This document shows, piece after piece, positions 18,209 to 29,003 of a stretch of 64,000 bases of DNA; the stretch's first letter is position 1; every line of letters starts with the position of its first letter. The notes under the pieces were generated by a model. It was not told where the DNA came from. It did no database searches and was given only the letters and a program-made list of their open reading frames with translations. The stretch covers positions 1 to 64,000 of the forward strand of contig CAZVJU010000001.1 of NCBI GenBank assembly GCA_964627195.1, written 5' to 3'. The translations under genes were made by a program, and so were the position numbers. Origin of the DNA: CAZVJU01 sp964627195. GTDB lineage: Bacteria > Patescibacteriota > Microgenomatia > UBA8517.

Positions 18209-18915
18209 CGAAGCTGATACCAAAGTTTTAAAAGATCTCGCACACTTCTTAAAATTACTTTCAAATCAGCTCCGGTTTGGTGACCAAATTTTCGGGGATA
18301 GTGGTGAACTCCAACTTCGGCAAATCTAAAACCTAACCTTTGAGCTTTCGTTAACATTTCAATTTGGGTTACTTTCTCTTCTCCAACAAGAGGTTGAACC
18401 TTTTCATAGACTTTCTTTCTGATCATCTTAAAACCGCAGGAATAATCTGTTACCTTTAGTCCAAGTAAAATCCGAGGAAGTATCTTTGCCCAAACTAAGG
18501 TAAAAAGTTTGCGTATAAAGGAGTCAGCACGTTTCATTCGAATTCCCAAGATTAAATCTGCTTTTGTATCCTTTTGCTTCTCGATAAACTTTACAATTTC
18601 TGAAAAATCAAACTGTCGATCAATGTCTGCAAAAGCTATCCACGGATACTTCGCTGCTTCATATCCGGCCTTGAGTGCACCTCCGTAACCTCTATTTGGT
18701 TGATTATGAACAACTCGAATATCTCTATACTTCTTGGACAGATTGTCTGCAATTTTTCCTGTAGCATCCTTTGAACCATCATCAACAATAATTATTTCCC
18801 ATTTATCTGCAATTCTTTGCAAAACTTTTTTTGCCTCGAGAATAGTTTTCTTAACGTTTTTCTCTTCGTTGTAGGCTGGAAAAAAGACTGAAAGCTCTTT
18901 AATCAGTTTTGCCAT
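18205..18915 (-). CDS. Family 2 glycosyltransferase, DPM1/Alg5-like
   Basis: A 236-residue GT-A enzyme: SVFFPAYNEEKNVKK, IVDDGSKDAT, FADIDRQFDFSE (DxD-like metal site), RGYGGALKAGYEAAKYP and DYSCGFKMIRKKV, the standard order for polyprenyl-phosphate mannose/glucose synthases. No C-terminal membrane anchor. It is the first gene of the minus-strand glycan run, preceded by a candidate promoter at 18957-18984, and overlaps its GT-C partner (ATGA). A likely role is making the lipid-linked sugar donor for that GT-C. Confidence 0.85.
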   Translation of the reverse strand: MAKLIKELSVFFPAYNEEKNVKKTILEAKKVLQRIADKWEIIIVDDGSKDATGKIADNLSKKYRDIRVVHNQPNRGYGGALKAGYEAAKYPWIAFADIDRQFDFSEIVKFIEKQKDTKADLILGIRMKRADSFIRKLFTLVWAKILPRILLGLKVTDYSCGFKMIRKKVYEKVQPLVGEEKVTQIEMLTKAQRLGFRFAEVGVHHYPRKFGHQTGADLKVILRSVRDLLKLWYQLR

Positions 18916-18956
18916 GTTTGCATTTGAAGTCTAACATAAACCAAGCAGCCTATTCC

Positions 18957-18984
18957 AATATAAAGTGGACTTGACATTATCCAA
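18957..18984 (-). promoter_or_regulatory. Candidate promoter for the 18915 glycan operon
   Basis: On the minus strand TTGGAT is followed by a 16-base spacer and TATATT, ending about 40 bases before the ATG of the GT2 gene. Reasonable match to the sigma-70 consensus; not tested against background. Confidence 0.4.
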
Positions 18985-19057
18985 ATAAAAAACGAAAATC
19001 TAGACAATGAAAAAGAAAATTATTAAAGGAAAGGTAATAAGTAGAATTATATTACAG

Positions 19058-19507
19058 CTACTTTTTAAGCAAACTTTTTAAGAAATTTTTATATATATTA
19101 TTTGAGGTAACAATTCCGACAAGTTCTCCATCATCTATTACAGGCAAACGGCGGATATCGTGAATTAAGAGGAGGGAACATGCTGTCAGAATATTATCAT
19201 CCGAACGAACCGAGATAATATTTTTAGACATTAGACTTCTTGCTTTCAACTTAACAATTCCGCGAGTTTCTTTTTCGAAGTTTTTGTGGTTCATATAGTA
19301 ATCAACATTCTTATAAAAGTCATCTTGGGAAGGAAATAGTTTGTAAAAAAGATCTTTTTCTGAAATTACTCCCACAACCTTTCCCCTTTTATTTACAATT
19401 GGAAGCCCGGAAATTCTTTTCTTGACAAGTAAACGAACGAGTTTAGAAAACTTTGTAGAGGAAGTGGCAGTTATAACTTTTTTGGTCATTATTTCTTTGA
19501 CCAACAT
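19058..19507 (-). CDS. Tandem CBS-domain protein
   Basis: 149 residues made of two CBS domains. The first is VKEIMTKKVITATSS...GLPIVNKRGKVVGVISEKDLF, the second is ARSLMSKNIISVRSDD...RLPVIDDGELVGIVTSNNI. Stand-alone CBS pairs bind adenine nucleotides and act as energy sensors for partner proteins. It lies 37 bases after the ATP synthase epsilon gene on the same strand, so it may be co-transcribed and could sense ATP/ADP level; that link is inference. Confidence 0.85.
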   Translation of the reverse strand: MLVKEIMTKKVITATSSTKFSKLVRLLVKKRISGLPIVNKRGKVVGVISEKDLFYKLFPSQDDFYKNVDYYMNHKNFEKETRGIVKLKARSLMSKNIISVRSDDNILTACSLLLIHDIRRLPVIDDGELVGIVTSNNIYKNFLKSLLKK

Positions 19508-19544
19508 AGGCTAAGTTTAAATCATGATGTCACAATTTTCAACC

Positions 19545-19958
19545 TCAAAATATTTTCTTTTTTCTTCGTCGGACAAGTGTTAAGTCAAACAAACTTTTTC
19601 TAAGGGAATACATTGCTCTTACCTTTTCTTCACCTTTAATTCCTTTTGCGATCAACTCCTCAGCCATCCTTTTGGCAACGAGAACCTTTTCTTCAGAAAT
19701 TTCGTCAGCAAATGCCACATCTTCGATGAGGAGACGGCCGCGACCGTGAGAGAAGGAAAAGACACCTTTGCCAATTGATAAATTTAATATTTTGTCCGGG
19801 GTATCAATAACTACTTCGCCAACCGTAAGAGGAGCCACAATCGGCATGTGGCGAGCTAGAACTGTCATTTCCCCTTCAGTTGAGGGAAGAGTGACACTCG
19901 CAACCTCACCGGAGTAAATACTTCCTGTAAGGCTTACTATATCAATATGGTAATTCAT
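19545..19958 (-). CDS. atpC: ATP synthase F1 epsilon subunit
   Basis: 137 residues: an N-terminal beta-sandwich (HIDIVSLTGSIYSGEVASVTLPSTEGEMTVLARHMPIVAPL, with the family GEMTVLxxHxPxxAPL) and a C-terminal two-helix part (ISEEKVLVAKRMAEELIAKG and onward) ending in a basic RRRKKK tail. The subunit couples gamma rotation to catalysis and can inhibit ATP hydrolysis. It is the last of the ATP synthase genes, 9 bases after atpD. Confidence 0.93.
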   Translation of the reverse strand: MNYHIDIVSLTGSIYSGEVASVTLPSTEGEMTVLARHMPIVAPLTVGEVVIDTPDKILNLSIGKGVFSFSHGRGRLLIEDVAFADEISEEKVLVAKRMAEELIAKGIKGEEKVRAMYSLRKSLFDLTLVRRRKKKIF

Positions 19959-19967
19959 GGGGGAATG

Positions 19968-22255
<2,288 letters not shown>

Positions 22256-22263
<8 letters not shown>

Positions 22264-23743
22264 TTTCCCTCCCTTCAACCAGATGCGTTTTACTAAAATC
22301 TGCTTTAAATTCAGAAATTGCTTGTACTAATTTCTTTTCCAGATTGTCATCAATTTCCTTGTATTTCTCTATCTCCTCAGGCAGATCCTTATACTTTTTA
22401 TACAAAAATGCCAGAAAATTTTTTTCAAACTCCCTGATCAATTCGGGAGAGAAGTCATCAAGTGCGCCGCTTGTGGCAAGATAAATTACCAGAACTTCGT
22501 CTTGGACCGGGTAAGGAGAATACTGTTCCTGTTTTAAAATTTCAACAATTCGCTTGCCTCTTTCAATCTTGTCGCGCGTTACCGCATCCAAATCGGTTGC
22601 AAATTGGGCGAACGTTGCAAGTTCGTTGTATTGAGAAAGATCCAAGCGGAGCCTTCCTGCTGTTTTTTTCATTGCCTTAATTTGTGCGGCACCACCGATT
22701 CTGGAAACAGAAAGGCCGACATTAAGAGCAGGCCTTATGCCTGCAAAAAAAAGATCGCTCTCTAAATAAATCTGCCCGTCGGTAATTGAAATAACATTGG
22801 TTGGAATATAGGCTGAAACATCTTGTGCCTGGGTTTCAATAATGGGAAGGGCCGTCAAACTTCCACCACCGTTTTCATCCGACAATTGGCATGCCCGCTC
22901 CAGTAGTCTCGAGTGAAGATAAAAGACATCCCCGGGATAGGCCTCACGGCCAGTTGGTCTTTTGAGAAGAAGCGACATTTCCCTATATGCCCAAGCATGC
23001 TTTGTCAAATCATCAAATATGAGAAGTGCGTGTTTCCCCTTTTCCATAAAGTACTCCCCTATGGCACAGCCAGCATAAGGAGCCAAGTATCTCATTGCAT
23101 AACTGTCTGATGAAGAAGCGGCAACAATTATCACTTTGTCAAATACGCCGTATTCCTTAAGTTTTTTGATAACCTCCGCGTCTTTTGCCCGTTTTTGGCC
23201 AATTGAGACATAGATTGAAATTACATCTGAGTTTTTTTGATTAATAATCGTATCAATTGCAACTGCAGTTTTACCGGTTTGCCTATCACCGATAATTAAC
23301 TCCCGCTGCCCACGACCTATCGGAATCATTGAGTCGATTGCTTTAATACCCGTCTGAAGCGGAGTGTCAACCGGCTTTCTTTCAACGATACCTGGAGCAA
23401 TTTTCTCAATGGGCATGGGAGTTGTCCTTTTGAATTCTCCCCCTTCATCAATAGACGCACCCAGTGGATTAATCACCCTCCCCAGCATTTCTTCACTCAC
23501 ACCTATTTCCATTAACCTCCCGGTTGTTTCTACATTATCCCCCAACATTAGTGACTCATAATCTCCCAAAACTATTGAGGCCACCTTTTCTTCCTCCAGA
23601 TTAAGAGCAAAACCAAAAATACCCTTGCCAAAATCGATAAGCTCCCCGTACATCACGTCTTTGATACCGGATATCCAAACCACGCCATCAGCAAGCGCTA
23701 TAATTTTACCGGTTTTACCGGCATCGTTATTGTTATTAGTCAT
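22256..23743 (-). CDS. atpA: ATP synthase F1 alpha subunit lacking the delta-binding N-terminal helix
   Basis: 495 residues. The core is complete: [14 protein letters not shown]-loop, [31 protein letters not shown]. Bacterial alpha subunits normally have about 25 residues (an amphipathic helix that binds delta) before the first barrel strand GxIVSVxDGV. Here the strand [15 protein letters not shown] starts at about residue 12, after the unrelated-looking [10 protein letters not shown]. An in-frame stop lies not far upstream of the ATG, so no longer N-terminus is possible. This matches the missing atpH and the shortened atpF next door. Confidence 0.95.
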
Positions 23744-23811
23744 TTTTAATTTCCATACACCAAAAGTGAACTCCTTTCTTCAACCCCGAGGATCATTCCT
23801 ATTCGAACTTT

Positions 23812-24180
23812 CTATAGATTATCTTTTTTCTGATCCCGTTCGATCTGGCGTCTTGTCCCCTGAAGGATTTCCTTGCTTTCCCTATTTGCCTTATCAATAA
23901 TTTTTCTTTTTCCAGCTTCGGCTTCTCTTTTTGCGTTTTTGAGAATTTCTTCTTTTTCCTTAAGTGTATCGGCCAGTATTTTCTTTTCCTTAAGTACTAA
24001 TTCCAATTTAGCTTTCTCAATCACACCTTTCTCCTTTTCATTTGCCTCTAACTCTTCTCTCCTTTTTTTTATAGATTCGAGAACGGGTTTATACAAAACT
24101 TTTTTGAGAATAAAAAGCAGAAGCCCAAAATTGACAATCTGGACTAGTATCAACTTTAAGTCGATTCCTAATTTTTCCAT
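23812..24180 (-). CDS. atpF: ATP synthase Fo b subunit, C-terminally short
   Basis: 122 residues, against about 155-170 for typical bacterial b. One membrane helix (LILVQIVNFGLLLFILKKVLYKPV) leads into a charged coiled coil (ESIKKRREELEANEKEKGVIEKAKLEL) that stops at ERDQKKDNL. The last 35 or so residues, which contact delta at the top of F1, are absent. The gene ends 68 bases before atpA and no delta gene lies between them. Whether a short stator works without delta, or delta is encoded elsewhere, cannot be seen here. Confidence 0.9.
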   Translation of the reverse strand: MEKLGIDLKLILVQIVNFGLLLFILKKVLYKPVLESIKKRREELEANEKEKGVIEKAKLELVLKEKKILADTLKEKEEILKNAKREAEAGKRKIIDKANRESKEILQGTRRQIERDQKKDNL

Positions 24181-24186
24181 AAAGAC

Positions 24187-24487
<301 letters not shown>

Positions 24488-24494
24488 ACCTTTC

Positions 24495-25247
24495 TTATTC
24501 ATGGTGTCCTTCGGTTGCCACCACTATGAAAATTGTCGTTAACATGGTAAATACAAGAGCCTGAATAAATCCGACAAAAACTTCCAGAGCCAAAAAAGGA
24601 ACAGGAACTAAAACCGGAATCAAGAAAACCATTACTGCCAAAAGCACTTCACCTGCAAAGATATTACCGAAAAGCCTGAATGAAAATGATAATATTTTTG
24701 CAAACTCTGAGATAATCTCCAAAATTCCCACAAAAAACTTTATCGGATTTTTCAGGTTTATAAATCTGGCAATATAATTTTTGATCCCGAGAGTTTTAAT
24801 ACTTAAGTATTGTGTAATGCTCACGGAAATTAAGGCCAAAGCTAATGTTGTATTAAGGTCAGCATTGGGACCGCGAAAAAATGGCACGAATACTTTACCA
24901 TGCTCTCCCTGGTCGTAAAATCCAATGGAACCAACGCCTGGTAAAAGTCCTATCCAATTCCCAACAATTATGAAAAGAAAAAAGGTAAAAAGAAGAGGAA
25001 ATAATTCATCCACCCGCTCTCCCGCGATATTTTTAAAAAAGGAGTAAAAGCCTTCGACTATCATCTCGGTAACTACAAAAAGTGATCCTTTTTTCTTCCC
25101 CGGTTTAGCTTTCTGATTCCTGACTTTAAGAGCGAAGATCAGTAAAATCGCCATTACTATGAGGCTTGTCAATAAAGAATTTGTTACAGCAAACCCGCCG
25201 ATATGAGCTATTTTTTCAGGGGCAACAGAAATATGTAATTCACCCAT
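24495..25247 (-). CDS. atpB: ATP synthase Fo a subunit
   Basis: About 250 residues with five or six helices. The proton-path helix SFSFRLFGNIFAGEVLLAVM contains the essential arginine of the a subunit (FRLFGN). The C-terminal helix ends FIQALVFTMLTTIFIVVATEGHHE, the usual family ending. The ATG at 25247 follows AAAAGGAGA at good spacing and lies directly after the stop of the preceding gene; a GTG at 25292 inside that gene is unlikely. Confidence 0.95.
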   Translation of the reverse strand: MGELHISVAPEKIAHIGGFAVTNSLLTSLIVMAILLIFALKVRNQKAKPGKKKGSLFVVTEMIVEGFYSFFKNIAGERVDELFPLLFTFFLFIIVGNWIGLLPGVGSIGFYDQGEHGKVFVPFFRGPNADLNTTLALALISVSITQYLSIKTLGIKNYIARFINLKNPIKFFVGILEIISEFAKILSFSFRLFGNIFAGEVLLAVMVFLIPVLVPVPFLALEVFVGFIQALVFTMLTTIFIVVATEGHHE

Positions 25248-25248
25248 T

Positions 25249-25503
25249 TTATTTGGTCTCCTTTTTAATTCTTGTAGCTTGATAAATTCCACCTAGAACT
25301 CCGGAGATAATACCTGCAATTATAAAAAGAGGGGTCGTTCCAAATTTTTTGTCTGCCCAAACACCAAGTAACAAAAGGACTATTGGAAAAAATACCAATG
25401 AAAAACTAATTCTACTGGCCTCGTAAAATGCTTCAGATAAAGTTCTGAAACCCTTATTGCTTTTGTTCTTTTGACCAACTTGAACTACTTCCTTTTTAAC
25501 CAT
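25249..25503 (-). CDS. AtpZ/AtpI-like ATP synthase accessory protein
   Basis: About 84 residues with two helices: SFSLVFFPIVLLLLGVWADKKF and LFIIAGIISGVLGGIYQATRIKK. The GVWADKKFGTTPLF pattern is that of the AtpZ/Gca1 family, which assists c-ring assembly or Mg handling at the head of atp operons. The ATG at 25503 is my choice; a GTG at 25566 would add 21 residues. It is the first gene after the promoter at 25604-25632. Confidence 0.8.
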   Translation of the reverse strand: MVKKEVVQVGQKNKSNKGFRTLSEAFYEASRISFSLVFFPIVLLLLGVWADKKFGTTPLFIIAGIISGVLGGIYQATRIKKETK

Positions 25504-25603
25504 AACAATAAATGTTTGCTTCGGTGAAAAACGAAAAGAAGCACCTATTAAAAATAAAGATCCCACTATACCGAAGTGAGAATTCTTAGCTACTTTTCAA
25601 CTG

Positions 25604-25632
25604 ATTTTAACTTGGAGATTTAAAATAGTCAA
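25604..25632 (-). promoter_or_regulatory. Sigma-70-type promoter of the atp operon
   Basis: Minus strand: TTGACT (25632-25627), 17-base spacer, TAAAAT (25609-25604). One mismatch in each hexamer and ideal spacing, in the right place ahead of the ATP synthase genes. Transcription would start near 25597, leaving a leader of about 95 bases to the ATG at 25503. Confidence 0.75.
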
Positions 25633-25678
25633 CAAAACGCTACAGGCTCAGTCTGTCTTGCGCTTTATCTTGAAGTAA

Positions 25679-27145
25679 TTAACCAGACAAATTTCTCCAA
25701 CCAAAGGGTGAAATCGGTTTGATATCTTCGTGAGTACTATCGTAACTGTGCACAATTTGCTTGTCTGGCCCTGCGCTCGGATCTACACACATGACTGTGC
25801 TATAAAGAAAGTTATCATTTCTTATTGTTTGTAATGTTTCTTTCCACCCCCCAAGTGCCTCCACTGCGGACTGTGAAAACATCACAGCAGGTCCTCTCGG
25901 AATATTCCTAAACTTCGAATCTTTAATTCTAACTAGGGCCGTATCACGAAGTTTAGTACCACGCCCAACGGCTACACCTCTTAATGTAGGGTATCTCTGA
26001 TGATAGAGCGGATTAGCCTCAATATTTACTCCTGATTCCCTTTTCATTCGCGTGCTTTGATGTCCTGGCCCAACCAATTCGTAAATACCAGATAAGTTGG
26101 CAGCTATCTTTCTCAATATGTGTGGTTCCATAAGATAAATAAGCGAAGCTGATGCATTTGCTAATTGTTCCTGCCTACCCCAACAAGGTGTCATATTTCG
26201 AAGGACTTGGGTACAATTTTGTAAAAAGGCAGCAAATTGTGCATCTTTAGGTGTTCCCACAAATAGTATTCCTACGTTATGGACATACGAATTTTCCCGA
26301 GTACGTTCCGCATCCGCCAATGAATGATTTGTTGTCCTATTTAAACTCCACGCTTTTTCTGCTAATCCTTCTTCTAGGGCGCTAGCATAAGGAAAATTAT
26401 CATCAACACACTGGGTCTCATAACCAATTTCTAATCCTTGTTTTGTTAGACAATCAGTTAATTCTTCCCTAGTAAAGCTTGTGAGAACTAATTTCTTATG
26501 CTCGTCTTTTTCCACACCTATTAATAATCCTCCGCGTAGATCAATAAAATGTTTTAACTTCCCTGCTTCCGGTCTGTCGTCATACAGCGCTCTGTTTGAA
26601 TTCAAGATGAGAGTTGTTAAAGCACTTTCAAAATTTAACCCCTCTCCGCCGCATTGGCAATGTCCCATGGAAAAGTTCATTCGAACCATTTTATCCTGAC
26701 TAATTGAAACTGCAGAGTCTCTTTCTTCTCGGACAATTCTTTCTGATATCCTCCTAGCTAATACTTCAGAGGCAACCTCTGGACTCAGACCCCACTCACT
26801 TCTAGGAAGTGTAATATTAGGTTCTTTGAGAAGAAATTCAAGAGCAGAATCCCATAAATTGCCGTGTCCGTGAACTAAAACAACCCCATTGTCGCTAACC
26901 TGTCGGGCAAGCGCTATTTGGTCTTCATAGGACGGAACTCCGGATGGTATTTTCAGCAAACGGCCTTCAGCCATCAAACGAGCTTGATCACCGGTATAAG
27001 GCATTTCCCTACTTTCTTGAAAAGACCTAATACACTCATTTGCAACCTGTAAGTGAAAATCCAGACGATCGCTAGCATATATAATTCTCCCGAATTGATC
27101 ACTTGGTTCAGAGTCTTTACTTTCTGTTTCGAATAATCTTTCCAT
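25679..27145 (-). CDS. Unrecognised 488-residue protein
   Basis: I do not recognise the family. The protein has no signal peptide or membrane helix, so it is probably cytoplasmic. Visible landmarks: VVLVHGHGNLWDSALEF near residue 90, a Cys cluster MGHCQCGGEGLNF near 160, LRGGLLIGV, NSYVHNVGILFVGTPKDAQF, and YELVGPGHQSTRMKRESG followed by PLYHQRYPTLRGVAVGRGTKLRDTALVRI. Several His, Cys and Gly-rich loops suggest an enzyme, possibly metal-dependent. It lies 41 bases after the Tat lipoprotein gene on the same strand and may be co-transcribed with it. Function left open. Confidence 0.75.
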   Translation of the reverse strand: MERLFETESKDSEPSDQFGRIIYASDRLDFHLQVANECIRSFQESREMPYTGDQARLMAEGRLLKIPSGVPSYEDQIALARQVSDNGVVLVHGHGNLWDSALEFLLKEPNITLPRSEWGLSPEVASEVLARRISERIVREERDSAVSISQDKMVRMNFSMGHCQCGGEGLNFESALTTLILNSNRALYDDRPEAGKLKHFIDLRGGLLIGVEKDEHKKLVLTSFTREELTDCLTKQGLEIGYETQCVDDNFPYASALEEGLAEKAWSLNRTTNHSLADAERTRENSYVHNVGILFVGTPKDAQFAAFLQNCTQVLRNMTPCWGRQEQLANASASLIYLMEPHILRKIAANLSGIYELVGPGHQSTRMKRESGVNIEANPLYHQRYPTLRGVAVGRGTKLRDTALVRIKDSKFRNIPRGPAVMFSQSAVEALGGWKETLQTIRNDNFLYSTVMCVDPSAGPDKQIVHSYDSTHEDIKPISPFGWRNLSG

Positions 27146-27186
27146 ATTTATGATCTATCAAACAAAAACGATATGATATCACACCT

Positions 27187-27888
27187 TTATTCAGTAGAGC
27201 TAGGATCTATTCGTTGGGCAACATCAATATGCCATACATCCCCATTCCACATTCCTGTTGTTCCATCTTTAACCAGGCTGAGAGGATACAACTGTGAATT
27301 ATTTTCATATAACCCGTTCACTCTAAGCAAATATGTTTCTCCGAGAGAAAGGCCTTTCTTCTCTTGTTCATCACTGCTAAAGCGTAAAGCAAGCGGAGTT
27401 AACTCCGATTCTTCACCAATAATAAATGGAGTGACCTGCCCCCACGCAGGTTCTTCGGCAACCCTTCTAATCAATTCAGTGTAGATTCTATAAAACCCAT
27501 AGTCAGGATATACTCCGTCCGCGCTTTTAACATTTAACCTTACCTGCAATTCAAAAGCTTGTCCTATCGAAGCTAGAATAGCTTCAATTTCGTCGTTAGT
27601 TTGTGTTTCTGCAATCAGGTAATTTCCCCATATCTGTCGTCTTTTAGTTTCAGGATAATAACTACCTACAGAAAGATGCTCGATAGTAAACTTACTTCCA
27701 GTAATTTCGCTTAACTCTTTAGCTGCTAACTTTTGGTTTTCAGTTATTGGTTCGGGACTGGCTTCAACTTCAGGAATTTTTTCTTTAGGTACACATGCGG
27801 CTAAAACTGCACCGGCTGCGGTTAAACCTGCTAATCTTAAAAAGTCCCGCCGTGATAATTTTCTTTTATCTGAAATTCTTTCGACCAT
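27187..27888 (-). CDS. Tat-exported lipoprotein of unknown function
   Basis: 233 residues. The N-terminus KLSRRDFLRLAGLTAAGAVLAACVP has a twin-arginine motif (SRRDFLR) followed by a lipobox (LAAC), so the protein is probably folded before export and anchored by lipid on the outer face of the membrane. The mature part begins with a charged Pro/Glu linker and then a mixed alpha/beta domain with no family I know. The gene is preceded by three 11-bp direct repeats (27932-27964) next to the winged-helix regulator gene, suggesting control by that regulator. Confidence 0.8.
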   Translation of the reverse strand: MVERISDKRKLSRRDFLRLAGLTAAGAVLAACVPKEKIPEVEASPEPITENQKLAAKELSEITGSKFTIEHLSVGSYYPETKRRQIWGNYLIAETQTNDEIEAILASIGQAFELQVRLNVKSADGVYPDYGFYRIYTELIRRVAEEPAWGQVTPFIIGEESELTPLALRFSSDEQEKKGLSLGETYLLRVNGLYENNSQLYPLSLVKDGTTGMWNGDVWHIDVAQRIDPSSTE

Positions 27889-27931
27889 AGTAATTCTAAA
27901 AGATGAAGTATTATCCTATAGGAGTATCATT

Positions 27932-27964
27932 TGTGCTTGATAAAATTCTGACAAATTCCTGACA
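27932..27964 (-). promoter_or_regulatory. Three 11-bp direct repeats, possible winged-helix operator
   Basis: On the minus strand TGTCAGGAATT, TGTCAGAATTT and TATCAAGCACA follow each other without gaps. Head-to-tail 11-bp repeats are the usual operator form for OmpR/PhoB-type winged helices, and the adjacent upstream gene encodes one. A GATAAT sequence about 20 bases downstream could be the -10 box of the lipoprotein gene. Confidence 0.45.
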
Positions 27965-27966
27965 GA

Positions 27967-28950
27967 CTACTTTTCTTGAAGAATAAATCCTTGTCCCTTT
28001 TTGGTAAGGATTTTGTGGGGGGACTTTGCTTTCCTTATTTTTTCTCTGATTCGGTGAATTACCTGATCAATTGCCCAATCAGAGTACTTCTCTTCCGTAT
28101 TGTTTTTCCAAATAATCTCTGCAACAATATCCCGGGTAACAATTTCGCCCTTTCTTGACTGCAAAAGATTCCAAATCTCCAGTTCCTGCGAAGTAAAAAG
28201 AAGAAGAATACCCTTGGACCCCTTCTTATATCTCTCCAGAAGAGAAGACTTCAGAGTAAACAAACTAACATCAATATCTTTTGAATCTTTCACTAGTGCA
28301 TCTAACCTAGCGATTATGGAAGGGTTACTGATAAGAACTGATTCAGTCAAAGAAAGGCGATGATCTGTGCGTAAAAGTAAATAAAGTGACTTTATCAAGC
28401 CAACATGTCCACCGCTTAAGCCATGGATTTTTATAATTTGATTTTTTGAAGGCAGGTACTGAAACCTTCTTTCAAAATCGGTCATTAATACGTTCGTATC
28501 ATTTAAATCAGCGGGAGGCAGAACCTTCAGGGATCTATAAAGGCCTTTCTTTTTAGAATGTAATGCTTCTGATATCGATTTAAAATAAGAGAAGGTAATA
28601 AAGTTAAAAGAAACTCCATATTTCATTCTTAGCTTTTCGAGTTCATCATAAACCCAAGATACGTCGTTTTCGGTCGAAATATTTAAAACACAAAGTAGTG
28701 GTTTTACTTGGGATTTTATTTTTTTAACAAACTTTTTTGCTTCATCTTCCGTTACAACTTGATCGGCAAGTAATGGCGTATCTGGCAGTAACTTTTTAAC
28801 TCTTTCAATTAAAGTTTTGTAGATTATATCTTTTCCGTTACCGCTCAAGGTAACAACACTTGCTGGTTCAGAAATAGATAGTCTATCGAGACAAAATTCT
28901 AGTGCCTTTTTATCTCTTGGCATACAAAGAACAGGCTCGTTTTTTTTCAT
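27967..28950 (-). CDS. Winged-helix (OmpR-type) regulator with a degenerate P-loop domain
   Basis: 327 residues. The C-terminal 100 residues (LLLFTSQELEIWNLLQSRKGEIVTRDIVAEIIW...DWAIDQVIHRIREKIRK...ILTKKGQGFILQ) are a Trans_reg_C winged helix with its wing hairpin. The first 200 or so residues resemble a STAND/AAA-like ATPase: VVTLSGNGKDIIYKTLIERV could be a degenerate P-loop and KPLLCVLNIS a Walker-B-like strand, but Lys is followed by Asp, not Ser/Thr, so nucleotide binding is doubtful. There is no receiver domain. It is divergent from the 29004 gene with about 50 bases between them. Confidence 0.75.
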   Translation of the reverse strand: MKKNEPVLCMPRDKKALEFCLDRLSISEPASVVTLSGNGKDIIYKTLIERVKKLLPDTPLLADQVVTEDEAKKFVKKIKSQVKPLLCVLNISTENDVSWVYDELEKLRMKYGVSFNFITFSYFKSISEALHSKKKGLYRSLKVLPPADLNDTNVLMTDFERRFQYLPSKNQIIKIHGLSGGHVGLIKSLYLLLRTDHRLSLTESVLISNPSIIARLDALVKDSKDIDVSLFTLKSSLLERYKKGSKGILLLFTSQELEIWNLLQSRKGEIVTRDIVAEIIWKNNTEEKYSDWAIDQVIHRIREKIRKAKSPHKILTKKGQGFILQEK

Positions 28951-29003
28951 ATTTAAATCCTATAATTGTTTATTTCGAACACAATATATTATACACTATA
29001 GGT

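Noticed and set aside
18971..19000. Plus-strand TTGACA with GAAAAT 17 bases on
   Set aside because: No plus-strand gene follows, and the -10 box is poor; the overlapping minus-strand promoter fits the gene order better.
25640..25678. Imperfect hairpin downstream of the 488-residue gene as a terminator
   Set aside because: Pairing is broken and overlaps the atp promoter region; not convincing.
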